A stretch of DNA of 45,555 bases from Methanothrix sp. (GCA_029907715.1 JARYLI010000013.1:1-45555); one strand, 5' to 3'. Positions 15,494-25,550 are shown, counted from the first letter of the stretch. The notes: generated from the letters alone by a model not told the origin. Numbers and translations: made by a program.

Positions 15494-16658
15494 GCTCGGG
15501 TTTCTGATAAATCCGATAGCAGGAATGGGGGGAGCGGTCGGGCTCAAGGGCACCGATGGCGTCGCTGCTCTCGCAGAGCGCCTCGGAGCCGCCCCTGTAT
15601 CCAGAGAGAGGGCAGAGAGGGCTGTCAGAAGACTTCTTGAGCTCTCAGGAGGATCGATCCCGGTGCATGTGCTCACCGCGGCCGGCTCTATGGGAGAGAG
15701 CCTGCTGTTGGAGATGGGCGTGGAGCACTCTGTTGTACACACTCCGGGGGAGATGACAACAGCTGAGGACACGAAAAGAGCATGCTCCATATTTGCATCT
15801 GATGGTGTGGATCTGATACTCTTCTGCGGAGGAGATGGCACCGCGAGGGACGTCGCATCTGCCTCCGGAGATCTGCCGATCCTCGGCATACCGGCTGGGG
15901 TTAAGATGCACTCAGGGGTGTTTGCTGTGAGCCCGGAGGCAGCTGCAGATCTCGCTTATAGGTATCTAAGAGGCGAGCTCCGAGTCAGAGAGACCGAGAT
16001 AGCGGATGTGGATGAGGAGCGCTACAGAAATGGCGAGCTTGTGGTGCGCATCTACGGCGCGGCCAGGACGCCATACCTACCGGCGCTGGTTCAGCAGAGG
16101 AAACAGATCTACGCAAGCTCTGATGAGGAGCACTTCAAGCGCGAGATCGCTCAATTCGCCAGGGAGTTCATGAGCGACGGCTCATACTACATCCTCGGAG
16201 CTGGAACCACGACCGCGAAGATCGCCGAGCTGATAGGATGCGAGAAGACCCTCCTGGGCGTCGATGTTATCCGGAACGGGAGGACTGTGATAAAGGACGC
16301 ATCAGAGAGCGATTTGCTGAGGCTTCTCGATGAGATAGATGGGGATGTGAGGATCATCGTCAGCCCGATAGGCGCTCAGGGATTCATTCTGGGGAGAGGC
16401 AGCCAGCAGATAAGCCCGAGGGTTCTGAGGATCGTGGGCCCGGAGAGGCTGATACTGATAGCGACGCCTCACAAGCTGAGGGATCTGAGGTATCTTCTGG
16501 TCGACACCGGAGACGTGGAGATCGACAGGGCACTGGCGGGAAGGCGGCAGGTTGTGACAGGATACAGAATAGCACAAATAAAGGAGGTGAGGGCTGCAAG
16601 CGATGTATTCGGGACAGGGGGAGAAAGCGAAGAGAATGCCAGGGGCTTCCGGTCGTAG
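15471..16658 (+). CDS. ATP-NAD/AcoX kinase family protein (COG3199)
   Basis: The 395-residue protein has a diacylglycerol/NAD kinase-type nucleotide-binding domain: [22 protein letters not shown] at the N-terminus and the [12 protein letters not shown] motif (GGDGTARD, residues 120-127). [17 protein letters not shown] follows, then a C-terminal domain with [16 protein letters not shown] and [15 protein letters not shown]. These match COG3199 (predicted kinases related to AcoX). The substrate is not settled; an NAD- or lipid-like molecule is possible. The TTG at 15471 overlaps trpB2 by 23 bases. No ATG exists before the first conserved block, so a non-ATG start is required. Confidence 0.82.
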   Translation: MPGCLRSRLGFLINPIAGMGGAVGLKGTDGVAALAERLGAAPVSRERAERAVRRLLELSGGSIPVHVLTAAGSMGESLLLEMGVEHSVVHTPGEMTTAEDTKRACSIFASDGVDLILFCGGDGTARDVASASGDLPILGIPAGVKMHSGVFAVSPEAAADLAYRYLRGELRVRETEIADVDEERYRNGELVVRIYGAARTPYLPALVQQRKQIYASSDEEHFKREIAQFAREFMSDGSYYILGAGTTTAKIAELIGCEKTLLGVDVIRNGRTVIKDASESDLLRLLDEIDGDVRIIVSPIGAQGFILGRGSQQISPRVLRIVGPERLILIATPHKLRDLRYLLVDTGDVEIDRALAGRRQVVTGYRIAQIKEVRAASDVFGTGGESEENARGFRS

Positions 16659-16726
16659 GTTATAGCAGAGCGGCCGGCCGAAAAACCAGAAGTGATGCAG
16701 ATGAGCTCATCGGCCATCTGGGGCTA

Positions 16727-18661
16727 TCATTTCCTGGGGTTCAGGCGAAAGGGTATGGATCTGCTGACCCTCTCGCCGTACCTCCCGCGAAGCTCGACTT
16801 TTACTGTGTAATCTCCCGGCCTCCAGAGGCCTGTCTCCCAGAATGTTGTGTATATGCTGTTGAGATCGAAGTCGACCATCGGTATCTCTGCCTCCTTCTC
16901 AGCTCCTGTTATCGTGGATGTCACCTCCTCAACCTCGCCTGTGACGAGCGCCTCGATCACAACAAGATCCCCCACATTCGCCTCGTTCGAGCTCAGGTCG
17001 ACGCTCTTCAGCTCAGGCCCGGCCACCATCTCCGGATCGTTTCTCAGGTACAGAACGGCCCTGGTGATGTTCATCGCCCCCCAGCCGAATGTGTTATCCG
17101 CACCTGGATCCCCCAGATCATCCGCAGATCTCAGAAGCACCCTTTTGACATCAGCTGGCGTCAGGTTCCCGAAGCCCTCCAGAATCAGAGCAGCAGCTCC
17201 GGCAACCTGTGGAACTGCCATGGATGTCCCGCTCATGCAGCTCTCATCGTTCTTCGTTCCTGCAAGCGCTGATGGCACATCTACCCCGATGGTCACTATG
17301 TCCGGCTTGATCCTCCCATCGGAGGTTGGGCCGCGTGAGGACCTCTCAAAGATTCTCCCTCTTGCGTCTATGGCGCCGACGGTTATCACCTCCTCCGCCT
17401 CTCCCGGAACAACGATGGAGGACGGCGATGGCCCGGAGTTGCCGGCCGCCACAACAACAACAATCCCCTCCTCGACCATCCTGTTGCATGCCTCATCGAG
17501 GAGTGTCGGCCTGTCGGAGCTACGATCTCCTCCGACGCTGAAGGATATAACCTTGATATCGTACAAATCCCTGTTCTTGGCGCACCAGTCGAGCGCGGAG
17601 AGAGCATCGGACAGGTAGCATGATCCATCCCTGTCCATGACCTTGAGCACGACAAGCCTCGAGCCGGGTGCCACACCCATGCCCTTTGTGCCGGATATCA
17701 GGCTCGCGCAGTGCGTTCCGTGACCATTATCATCATACGGCCTCTCAAGGTTGTTGACCATATCAACGAATGCGACGATCTTGGGGTCATATGTGGCTGG
17801 ATCATCATCAAGATCATCCAGAGAGTCATGCTCCGCATCCACGCCTGTATCTATCAGCGCAACTGTCACGCCATTGCCTGTAAGCCCTGTCGTTGCTCTC
17901 CTGGGGTTCTCAGGAGATCCGGGCAAGCCAGATCCCGCCTGCTCCATGCCACATGATCCACCCAGGACCCTGAGCTTCTGATCCCTGTAGATCCCCTTCA
18001 CGCCCTTCAGCCTGGCCAGCTCCGGGATCCTGTTCCCCGGGACGAGCATGGCGCTTCCCCTGAGGATATCCAAGCTGTGCAGCTTTTCGCCCGCAGTATC
18101 TGTCACGTTATCATCATGAAGCACTATCACCCTTGTCTCCTCAGGGCCGAGTGATTCCAGTGAATCCTCTATCCTGTTCGCGTTGAGGTCCAGCGGATCG
18201 AGAACCCTAAGCGATCTGCAAGGGGTTACGGCTGCGTTGCCCGCCCTGTCCACGGCAATTATACTTATATCATAGTCACCTGGAGGCAGGTTCGAGCCGC
18301 AGTAGCCGATGTACCTTCCATCCCCATCAAGATCGAACATAAGCACCTGTTTTCTGCCGACCTCTGCGTACACTGAGGATATGCCAGATCTGTCGTAGAT
18401 GTTAGCGCTTATCTCAGCCCTCGGATCGCCGCGCTTCAGCTGGTATGGAAAAATCCTGGGGTTGGTTATGACCGGCGGTGTGGTGTCGCTGCGATCCCTC
18501 TCCATTAGTGCCCTGAACTCCTTCTGGAACCATCTCGTCGCCCTGTCTGAGATGAACGGGTCCTCGGCGAAGACTATAGAAAAAAGGAGAGCAATGGCTA
18601 GGGCAGCCGAGAAAATACAGATCGCCTTTCTGCCTTTGAGCCTCTTCTCCGGATTGCCCAC
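16727..18661 (-). CDS. Secreted subtilisin-like serine protease
   Basis: The 644-residue preproprotein starts with an uncleaved-looking signal segment (about 11-32). An Ig-like domain (about 60-155, ending PPGDYDISIIAVDRAGN) and an inhibitor-like propeptide follow (about 165-235). The S8 catalytic domain spans about 262-525, with Asp271 (LIDTGVD), His314 (NGHGTHCAS), Asn408 (AAGNSGP) and Ser480 (MSGTSMAVP). A second Ig-like domain (about 555-640, RPGDYTVKVELRG) closes it. All catalytic residues are intact, so it should be an active extracellular peptidase. The start is GTG behind GAGGTAGTGG. It follows the rhodanese-like gene by 19 bases in a three-gene secreted set. Confidence 0.93.
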   Translation of the reverse strand: MGNPEKRLKGRKAICIFSAALAIALLFSIVFAEDPFISDRATRWFQKEFRALMERDRSDTTPPVITNPRIFPYQLKRGDPRAEISANIYDRSGISSVYAEVGRKQVLMFDLDGDGRYIGYCGSNLPPGDYDISIIAVDRAGNAAVTPCRSLRVLDPLDLNANRIEDSLESLGPEETRVIVLHDDNVTDTAGEKLHSLDILRGSAMLVPGNRIPELARLKGVKGIYRDQKLRVLGGSCGMEQAGSGLPGSPENPRRATTGLTGNGVTVALIDTGVDAEHDSLDDLDDDPATYDPKIVAFVDMVNNLERPYDDNGHGTHCASLISGTKGMGVAPGSRLVVLKVMDRDGSCYLSDALSALDWCAKNRDLYDIKVISFSVGGDRSSDRPTLLDEACNRMVEEGIVVVVAAGNSGPSPSSIVVPGEAEEVITVGAIDARGRIFERSSRGPTSDGRIKPDIVTIGVDVPSALAGTKNDESCMSGTSMAVPQVAGAAALILEGFGNLTPADVKRVLLRSADDLGDPGADNTFGWGAMNITRAVLYLRNDPEMVAGPELKSVDLSSNEANVGDLVVIEALVTGEVEEVTSTITGAEKEAEIPMVDFDLNSIYTTFWETGLWRPGDYTVKVELRGRYGERVSRSIPFRLNPRK

Positions 18662-18680
18662 CCCACTACCTCTGCTCCAC

Positions 18681-20144
18681 CTACTGGATCACAACCGTGA
18701 GGGCATCCTCGAACTCCTTTGAGAGCGAGTATACAGTCACAACAAAGCTGACAGAGTAGCTACCTGGGGGTGTGTTTGTTGCATCCCATGTTCCAACGTA
18801 TATATCATCAGAAACCCTCTCCATGGGAACAGACGCGACCTCACCACCCTGAGCGTCCATGACCCTTGCGGTGCACGTGAAGTACTGTGTTGTTTTGCCC
18901 AGGCTCAGTCCAGGGTTCTTGCTCTTGGTGAGGGACCCTGACCAGACAGTTATGGGCTCGCATGTCGCACAGCCCATCACGCTGAGAGTGGTCAGGTTCT
19001 CATCTGCTGTCTCGCTGATATTCTCTGCGCCCTCCTCTGGCAGCTCGAAGACCGCATAAATCTTCACAGGACCGGGAGATGCCGGATTCGGCTCAGCCCT
19101 CGTCAGGGTGCTGTTGAGCTGCATCCTGAATGCTGGGAGGTTCTTCAGCCAGTCATTCCACGTGTATATCCTGGCATCGTAGCCCATCATCCTCAGCGCA
19201 AACCACACCATCGACGCCTTGAACTCGGTGTTCGCGTAGACCACGACAGGCTTCTCCTTCGTCAGGCCTGCGAAGACGCTATCCAGCTCCGACTCATCCT
19301 TCAGCCTGCCGTTCTCAGTGACCATATCGTAGGGTATGTTCAGAGCTCCGGGTATCGCTCCCTGGCCGAACGCATCGAATGTCCTGGAGTCCACTATCTG
19401 CACATCAGCATTCTTCACGTAATCATTCGTCGCCAGAAGCTCCGATCTGATGCTCTGAACGGTGTAGGTTGTGGATGGTCTCACATACGGGCTGCTCTGT
19501 ACGGGCAGGCCTGCAGCCTTCCAGTCCTCTGTATCCCCATCCAGGAGCTTCAGTTTGCTCTCGTCGTGGCCCATGTATAACATCAGCCAGTACACGAACG
19601 TGGCCCCAAACGGCCCACTCAGACATGTCGGGCAGTTGTAATCAGTGCCTGTCAGCACCACCCTGTCGTTGGGGGAGATGCCGGCGTTTCCGAGGATAGC
19701 AGCGATCTCCTCCACTGATTTGAGCTCCTTGTTCTCATTGTAGAACTCCATGTAGTTAATGTGCACCGCGCCGTCTATGTACTCGCTCGCTCCGTTGCTC
19801 ACATCCAGCACGATATCGGATCTGGCGACGCCTGTGACCGGGACGAGCATGCTGCTTGATCTAACAGGCGCGCTTTCAGTCGCTTGATTTGATGCAGCAT
19901 CGCTATTCGTCTCAGACGTCTGAAGGCTCTTGTTGAAGAGCGGGTTCTTGAGCCTCTCGGTCTTTGCAGACACCACCGGGGCTGATGTCTTCTCCTCCTC
20001 AGGCCCCAGGCTCTTCAGGAACCCCTCGTGTGGATACTCCTCATAATCTGGCTTGCACAACGGGCAGGCAGCAATCGCCCACTGCATGCTCATTGCAGAG
20101 ATGACAAGCATCATTCCAAACACAATTATGAATCTGCGAATCAT
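18681..20144 (-). CDS. Secreted tandem rhodanese-like protein with Ig-like tail
   Basis: The 487-residue protein has a signal peptide (about 1-25) and then CPLC. A low-complexity linker (about 50-95) leads to two rhodanese-like domains (about 105-215 and 235-345). The second has VVVYANTEFKASMVWFALRMMGYDARIYTWNDW, where the catalytic Cys position is Ala. The first has NCPTCLSGPFGA, where two cysteines sit near the loop but not in the classical CxxGxR form. A C-terminal Ig-like module (about 395-487, PPGSYSVSFVVTVYS) follows a CATCEP segment. It is paralogous to the arsenic-locus protein at 3128-4135. Its start overlaps the NosD-like stop (ATGA), so the trio is coupled. An enzymatic role is uncertain; a surface thiol or sulfur-binding role is possible. 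Confidence 0.82.
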   Translation of the reverse strand: MIRRFIIVFGMMLVISAMSMQWAIAACPLCKPDYEEYPHEGFLKSLGPEEEKTSAPVVSAKTERLKNPLFNKSLQTSETNSDAASNQATESAPVRSSSMLVPVTGVARSDIVLDVSNGASEYIDGAVHINYMEFYNENKELKSVEEIAAILGNAGISPNDRVVLTGTDYNCPTCLSGPFGATFVYWLMLYMGHDESKLKLLDGDTEDWKAAGLPVQSSPYVRPSTTYTVQSIRSELLATNDYVKNADVQIVDSRTFDAFGQGAIPGALNIPYDMVTENGRLKDESELDSVFAGLTKEKPVVVYANTEFKASMVWFALRMMGYDARIYTWNDWLKNLPAFRMQLNSTLTRAEPNPASPGPVKIYAVFELPEEGAENISETADENLTTLSVMGCATCEPITVWSGSLTKSKNPGLSLGKTTQYFTCTARVMDAQGGEVASVPMERVSDDIYVGTWDATNTPPGSYSVSFVVTVYSLSKEFEDALTVVIQ

Positions 20145-21673
20145 GATCTTCCTCTCAGCTGGGCCATTGCAGCCTCAAAGCTGCGCCCGGCCCTCGGTGT
20201 GATCCTGAACTTCCCTATAAACTCTTCTAGTTCATATCCTCTTCTATCTGTCGCTGCGATCACAACTGAGTACTCACCAGGATCAAGAAGTGCAGTGGTG
20301 AGAGAGCCCTCGTAATGATCGCCGGCCTGATAGAGACGCACATAGGACCTGGACTCCGGTATCCTTGCCGATACCTGGGAAAGACCGTTGACTGACTCGA
20401 TCCATGCCTTTATGAGAAGCTGTTCTCCGGCTTCGATCTCCTCCGGGAGGCTCGCATTCAGTATCTTTATAGGCCTCAGCTCGTATCCCATAACAGGGTA
20501 CATGTCCCTCGAGCGGTTGCTGATCTCTCTGGGGGTGTCGCCGAATCCATCTGCTCCCGGAACGTCCTGGGCAGGCCCGCTCCGCTCATCCACGCCTGAG
20601 TAATCGCTCCAGGCGTTCCCCCCCACCGGGTACGGAGCGTTCCATATGTTCTCTCCCCTGTCCACAGCCTGGACCACATTATCTATGAGGCGGTTGGAGT
20701 GGAATATGTTGCTGTTCGACTCAACGAATATCCCCGTGGGGCTTTGAGTGATGCTGTTCCCCACCACAGTGTTGCTGTCGCTCTTTCCCTGTATCTGTAT
20801 GCCGAACCTGATGTTTGAGCGTATATCGTTGCTGAGTATCTCGTTCTCGCCTGAGTCAAGGAGGGCTATCCCCGCAACCTGGTTATCGGTGATTGTGTTG
20901 TTTCTTATCACATTTTGATTGCAGTTGAACCGAAGATCTATCCCATTTGCCCTGTTTCCGGAGATCACGTTCTTCTCTATGATGTTCTTCGAGCAGCCTG
21001 TGAACATGTAGACTCCGTACATGTTGCCGTTGAGCGTGTTCCCACTTATCGTGTTGTTCGAGCATGATGTGGAGAGATGTATACCATACGCTCCGTTGTT
21101 GCTGGCGATATTGTTCACTATCATATTATCATTGGAGGAGTCTGTGAGGTATATCCCATACCACCCCTCACCGACGACACCGTTGTAGCTTGCGTTGTTG
21201 TTCGCGATTGTGTTTCCGGATGATGTGAGAAGGACTATCCCAGGCTGCTTGCAGCCTGTCACCGTATTGTTGGTGATGCGGCATCCACTGACCCTGCTCA
21301 GCCTTATCCCGTAGAGGCCGTTTCTGACTGTGAACCCGGAGATGTTCACCATGTCCGCCTCAACGCTTATGCATGCGTCTGATGGTGATGCGATTACAGT
21401 TGCCCCATCGCCTATGAGGTTCAGACGCTTGTTAACCGTGAACTTCTCGTACACTCCCGGCCCGACAATTATGGTATCTCCTGGAGATGCTGCATCTATG
21501 CTTCTCTGTATATCGCTTCCCGCATGGATTGTGGCTGCGCTGCCTGTTATTGAGAGAGCCGTCAGCAGCGTGGATGCTATACACAAAACGAGAGTCGCAT
21601 CACACAGATGCACAAATGTCTCTTCTGAAACTCCATGCAATCTGGTACGCTGCCGGCTCAGGCGAATGCTCAA
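20141..21673 (-). CDS. NosD-like parallel beta-helix surface protein
   Basis: The 510-residue protein has a hydrophobic signal region (about 24-46) and a series of NosD/CASH right-handed beta-helix turns (about 55-345), seen as repeated GIxLxxxSxxNxIxxNxxxxN units (GIRLSRVSGCRITNNTV, GIYLTDSSNDNMIVNNI, GIALLDSGENEIL). An Ig-like module follows (about 405-490, ending DPGEYSVVIAATDRRG). Such domains bind or process sugars, or form surface fibres; NosD itself is a copper-handling protein, but no metal ligands stand out. The start is TTG with GGGGTGG upstream and a TATA at 21705-21713, leaving a very short leader. It is the first gene of the trio. Confidence 0.85.
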   Translation of the reverse strand: MSIRLSRQRTRLHGVSEETFVHLCDATLVLCIASTLLTALSITGSAATIHAGSDIQRSIDAASPGDTIIVGPGVYEKFTVNKRLNLIGDGATVIASPSDACISVEADMVNISGFTVRNGLYGIRLSRVSGCRITNNTVTGCKQPGIVLLTSSGNTIANNNASYNGVVGEGWYGIYLTDSSNDNMIVNNIASNNGAYGIHLSTSCSNNTISGNTLNGNMYGVYMFTGCSKNIIEKNVISGNRANGIDLRFNCNQNVIRNNTITDNQVAGIALLDSGENEILSNDIRSNIRFGIQIQGKSDSNTVVGNSITQSPTGIFVESNSNIFHSNRLIDNVVQAVDRGENIWNAPYPVGGNAWSDYSGVDERSGPAQDVPGADGFGDTPREISNRSRDMYPVMGYELRPIKILNASLPEEIEAGEQLLIKAWIESVNGLSQVSARIPESRSYVRLYQAGDHYEGSLTTALLDPGEYSVVIAATDRRGYELEEFIGKFRITPRAGRSFEAAMAQLRGRS

Positions 21674-21704
21674 TCAACCACCCCAGCCAACGAGATCTGA
21701 TGAC

Positions 21705-21713
21705 CTTATAAAT
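21705..21713 (-). promoter_or_regulatory. TATA box for the secreted trio
   Basis: On the minus strand ATTTATAAG sits 32-40 bases before the TTG start at 21673, so transcription should begin about 10 bases upstream of the start codon. It is the only clear promoter for the three coupled genes. Confidence 0.55.
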
Positions 21714-21832
21714 CTTGCTCACAGTGATTTAACGGGTCTATGGCTTGAATCACGGACTGACTGACCGCCTGGGGACCTCTGATCGCTGGTACAATGTGAA
21801 CCCAGATGGGTACAAGCTGCTGACATCAATGG

Positions 21833-21951
21833 TGTTTGCTCGATATCGTGAGCTTGATTGAGTTACTGCTCAAGTGAAGCCGCTATCATCGGGCATGGTC
21901 GTTTATCCAGAAATCCGCCAAGAGGGCAATTTACCTCAACGTATTGAGCAT
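21833..21951 (-). repeat. Palindrome-rich ~118-bp repeat, copy 2
   Basis: This is nearly identical to copy 1 (308-425) but on the opposite strand. It lies in the 340-base gap between the secreted trio and surE (21780-22120), which has no other gene. No transposase fragment is recognisable on either side, so this copy shows the repeat can exist apart from the IS remnants that abut copies 1 and 3. Confidence 0.7.
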
Positions 21952-22120
21952 ATTCCATCAATGGTATGAACACACGATCCAATCAAGCACATGGGCGTAT
22001 ATTTTGTCAATGGCGCGCTCTGAGTATTGATTTATCCCAGTGAGTTTCTCGTATCGCAACCCAAAAACAGATATAACTCCTGTCTCAGAGATCGGATGAG
22101 AGCTGAGCAGGGATCGCAGG

Positions 22121-22918
22121 ATGCGCAGGATACTGGTCACGAACGATGACGGGATTTACGCCCCGGGGCTGAGGGCAGCGGTGCGGAGCGTCGAGGATCT
22201 CGGTGAAGTGGTGGTGGTAGCCCCCTCGGGCCAGAGGAGCGGCGTTGGCAGGTCTGTGTCGGTATTCGAGCCGCTGAGGATGGCAGAGGTGAACCTCGAC
22301 GGGAAAAGAGCGTATGCTGTCTCCGGCACCCCCACAGACTCCGTAATACTGGGAATCTTTGTTGTGATGAAGGGGGAGCTGCCCGATCTCGCTGTCTCGG
22401 GCATAAATGTGGGGGAGAACATAAGCACAGACACCGTCACAACCAGCGGAACCATCGGCGCTGCCATAGAGGCTGCCAGCTACGGTGTACCGGCGATCGC
22501 AGCGTCGATACAGGTCGCGGATCAGGGTGACAAGTTCGATAATAACCATTCCGTGGAGTACAGGTTCGATACTGCGGTCAATCTTCTCCGCAGGATTGCG
22601 ATCAGGGTCCTGGAGAGAGGAATGCCTGAGGGGGTTGACATTCTGAACATCAACCTGCCGCTGAACGCCACTGAGGACACGGAGATAGCTGTCACGAGGC
22701 TTGCAAGGAAGATATTCAGGACCGCTGTGGAGGAGCGGAGGGATCCAAGGGGGCGTCCGTACTACTGGATTGGCGGTGATCTGATCTGCCGTGAGAGGGT
22801 GGGAACAGACGTCAGGGCTGTTTATCAGGAGGGCAAGATCTCGGTGACTCCGCTCACAATCGACTCCACAGCAAGGATCGATTTCGCGGAAATCGCGGAC
22901 CTCCTGGAGAACATCTAA
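22121..22918 (+). CDS. surE: 5'/3'-nucleotidase SurE
   Basis: The 265-residue protein is a full-length SurE. The N-terminal ILVTNDDGIYAPGLRA holds the metal-binding Asp8 and Asp9, APSGQRSGVGRSVS carries the metal-ligand serine, and AVSGTPTDSV and SGINVGENI complete the active site. SurE removes phosphate from nucleoside 5'- or 3'-monophosphates and is thought to serve nucleotide salvage or survival in stationary phase. The ATG at 22121 is preceded by the SD-like GGATCGCAGG. A gap of 60 bases separates it from the antiporter gene on the same strand. Confidence 0.95.
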   Translation: MRRILVTNDDGIYAPGLRAAVRSVEDLGEVVVVAPSGQRSGVGRSVSVFEPLRMAEVNLDGKRAYAVSGTPTDSVILGIFVVMKGELPDLAVSGINVGENISTDTVTTSGTIGAAIEAASYGVPAIAASIQVADQGDKFDNNHSVEYRFDTAVNLLRRIAIRVLERGMPEGVDILNINLPLNATEDTEIAVTRLARKIFRTAVEERRDPRGRPYYWIGGDLICRERVGTDVRAVYQEGKISVTPLTIDSTARIDFAEIADLLENI

Positions 22919-22978
22919 GCCATGCGTGGGCCATGTATCGCCTGGTTGTGCACGAAACAGAGCTGATCGCATCGGGGA

Positions 22979-24946
22979 GTGGCGCATTTGGAAACCGAGC
23001 TGCTTGGAGACATAGTTATCATATTCATTCTCTCCTCAGCTGTGCTCTTTCTCTTCCACCGGATCAGGATGCCTGCGATTCTTGGGTATCTAATAACTGG
23101 CGTCATTGCAGGGCCACAGTGTCTGGGCATGATCCGATCCATCGATCAGGTTGTGGTTCTGGCTGAGATCGGTGTTATACTGCTCCTCTTCACCGTCGGC
23201 ATAGAGATCTCCCTCAAGGATCTGCTGCAGATAAAGAGGTTCGTTCTGGTCGGAGGCTTTCTGCAAGTGCTGTTCACGGTACTTGCAGTCCTTTTTATTC
23301 TGGTAAGCCTAGACAGACCCCCTGGGGAGGCGGTTGCTCTTGGGTTCATGGTATCGCTCAGCAGCACAGCCATAGTCCTCAGGATAATACAGCAGCGTGG
23401 AGAGTTTGATGCTCTCCACGGGCGGACCATACTTGGCATACTGATATTCCAGGACATCATAGTGGTTCCGATGATGCTGCTCATACCCATGCTGCCTGGA
23501 GCGGCTGTATCCACACATGAATCGCCTATTTACATCCTCTTCAAAGCGTTGCTGCTCATAGCAGTTGTGATAGCAGGCGCGAAGTGGATTGTGCCACGGA
23601 TTCTCTATCAGGTGCTGAAGACCAGAGATCAAGAGCTTTTTCTCCTGTTCACGGTTGGCATGTGCTTTGCCGTGGCCTGGCTCAGCTCCTCCGCTGGACT
23701 CTCTCTGGGACTGGGCGCATTTCTGGCCGGGCTGGTGATATCCGAGTCTCCCTACAGCCTGCACGCGATCGGGAACATCCGACCGCTGCGGGATGCATTC
23801 TCAAGCTTCTTCTTCGTATCCATCGGCATGCTTCTCGATCTCAGGGTGCTCATTGATAACACGGCCTTTATCATAGTCATTTCAATCTGTGTTATATTAA
23901 TAAAAGCTGTTACATGTGCACTGGCCACATCCATCATCGGCCTTCCCATGCGCATGGTGGTGCTTGTCAGTCTGGCGCTGAGCCAGGTGGGGGAGTTCTC
24001 CTTCATACTCTCCAAGGTCGGGCTGGACTCCGGCATTCTGTCCCCTGAGGTGTACCAGATGTTTCTGGATGTGACGGTACTGACCATGGGCGCCACAGCC
24101 TTTATGATAGCCATATCGCACAGGGTGGCAGCTGGCTTCTCACAGCTCTCCAGATACGATGAGCTTGAGGGAATCAGGAGGCAGCATACGCTCAGAGATC
24201 ATCTGATAATCGTGGGTTTCGGGGTGAACGGAAGAAACGTTGCGATGGCTGCGAGGTCGAAGGGCATACCATACGTTGTGGTCGATTTAAATCCTGATAT
24301 CGTGAGGAGTGAGGGTGGGAATGGAGAACCCATTTACTATGGGGACGCGACACAGGAGTCCGTGCTGAGCCATCTCGGAATAAAAGATGCGAGGGTCATT
24401 GTGATTGCCATCTCAGATCCGGTGGCCACACGCCAGATCGTTGAGATGGCAAGGCGTCTGAATGAGGATGTTTTCATAATAGCAAGGACTCGCTACGTTC
24501 AGGAGGTTGAGGCCCTTCACAAGCTCGGCGCAGACGAGGTCGTCCCTGAGGAGTATGAGACATCTGTCAAGATATTCGCAAAGGTCCTCGAGAGGTATCA
24601 GCTCACAAGGGACGATATCGAGAGGATTGTGGAAGACATGCGCGCTGGAGACTACAGCCTCTTTCGCAGCGTCTGCGAGGAGGCCTACTGCGATGCAAAC
24701 CTGAAGCTCATGGGAAAGGTGATCTACACCATAAGGGTGCCCGAGGGTTCGAATGCTGCAGGCAGATCTCTCGATGAGCTCGGCATTGAGGGCATACTTG
24801 CGATTAACAGGGGCGATGAGACATTGAGGCCCATAGGCGGATTGAGGCTGCAGGTGGGAGACGTCCTGATAATAATAGGCCCACCTGAAAAGATGCGCGA
24901 GGTCGAGCGCATGCTGACCGAAATGGGCAGGGGCACAGAGCGGTGA
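22979..24946 (+). CDS. KefB/CPA2-type cation:proton antiporter with TrkA domains
   Basis: The 655-residue protein has a membrane domain (about 1-385, roughly 12 helices) of the Na/H exchanger CPA2 type, recognisable in PAILGYLITGVIAGP and LGLGAFLAGLVISESP. A TrkA-N/RCK nucleotide-binding domain follows (about 405-520; HLIIVGFGVNGRNVA is the Rossmann turn). A TrkA-C domain ends it (about 565-645). These proteins exchange K+ or Na+ for protons under control of NAD(H) or another ligand. The listed start is GTG. A TTG at 22988 has the better SD spacing (GGGGAG), which would shorten the protein by three residues. Confidence 0.9.
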   Translation: MAHLETELLGDIVIIFILSSAVLFLFHRIRMPAILGYLITGVIAGPQCLGMIRSIDQVVVLAEIGVILLLFTVGIEISLKDLLQIKRFVLVGGFLQVLFTVLAVLFILVSLDRPPGEAVALGFMVSLSSTAIVLRIIQQRGEFDALHGRTILGILIFQDIIVVPMMLLIPMLPGAAVSTHESPIYILFKALLLIAVVIAGAKWIVPRILYQVLKTRDQELFLLFTVGMCFAVAWLSSSAGLSLGLGAFLAGLVISESPYSLHAIGNIRPLRDAFSSFFFVSIGMLLDLRVLIDNTAFIIVISICVILIKAVTCALATSIIGLPMRMVVLVSLALSQVGEFSFILSKVGLDSGILSPEVYQMFLDVTVLTMGATAFMIAISHRVAAGFSQLSRYDELEGIRRQHTLRDHLIIVGFGVNGRNVAMAARSKGIPYVVVDLNPDIVRSEGGNGEPIYYGDATQESVLSHLGIKDARVIVIAISDPVATRQIVEMARRLNEDVFIIARTRYVQEVEALHKLGADEVVPEEYETSVKIFAKVLERYQLTRDDIERIVEDMRAGDYSLFRSVCEEAYCDANLKLMGKVIYTIRVPEGSNAAGRSLDELGIEGILAINRGDETLRPIGGLRLQVGDVLIIIGPPEKMREVERMLTEMGRGTER

Positions 24947-25161
24947 AGCACTCCACACAAGCCATCCAGTGTCGACCCGCAGAAGCCCACGATCTCATGG
25001 GCGTTGATCGTAAAACCGAATACCCTGCAGCTTGCTGGAGGGGCGACGCAGCAGCGTGACGAATTTGCTGTGAATTGATGTAGAGCTCCTGCGACGCATG
25101 CTGGCCTCTTTTGAAATTACCATTCGCGTTCAATGACGCATTGGGGCGCTCGTAAAACGAA

Positions 25162-25208
25162 GGCTGCTTTTACAGCGGGATCGCTAGGCTCAAATTCCTG
25201 AAGCAGCC
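25162..25208 (+). ncRNA. Candidate structured RNA (three-way-like stem)
   Basis: GGCTGCTT at 25162-25169 pairs perfectly with AAGCAGCC at 25201-25208. Between them AGCG-GGAT-CGCT forms a 4-bp hairpin and AGG/CCT a possible second small stem. The enclosing helix and inner stems look like a small folded RNA. No promoter or family match is seen, so this is a weak candidate. Confidence 0.25.
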
Positions 25209-25550
25209 CTCACCGCCCATATCAAGGTCGCTTATGCATCCCAGCGTTTTCATGGTCGCTCTTATGCGCGTAGCAACTTGCAGAGCATGCAATGTGGTCG
25301 CTGAAAGCATTCATTCGTCGAAACGAACGCATAGCATGACCCCTGCTCCTTTGGGCAAGTCATCAAATGGATAAGAGCGTTCATGGTTTCGGGCGCGAAT
25401 CGAAGTTTCATGCTGCCTTTTACAGCAAATCTGGTGCACTGCTCAATCCATTACACAGGCGTTAGCCATTGCCTTAACATGCCTGTGTGAGTGATGGATC
25501 TGTTTACAGCAACTGCAGACTCGATGTACTGTCGCGCATTCGAAAGTCAT

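Noticed and set aside
22085-22987. 300-residue frame opposite surE
   Set aside because: It is antisense to a complete SurE and has no recognisable motif.
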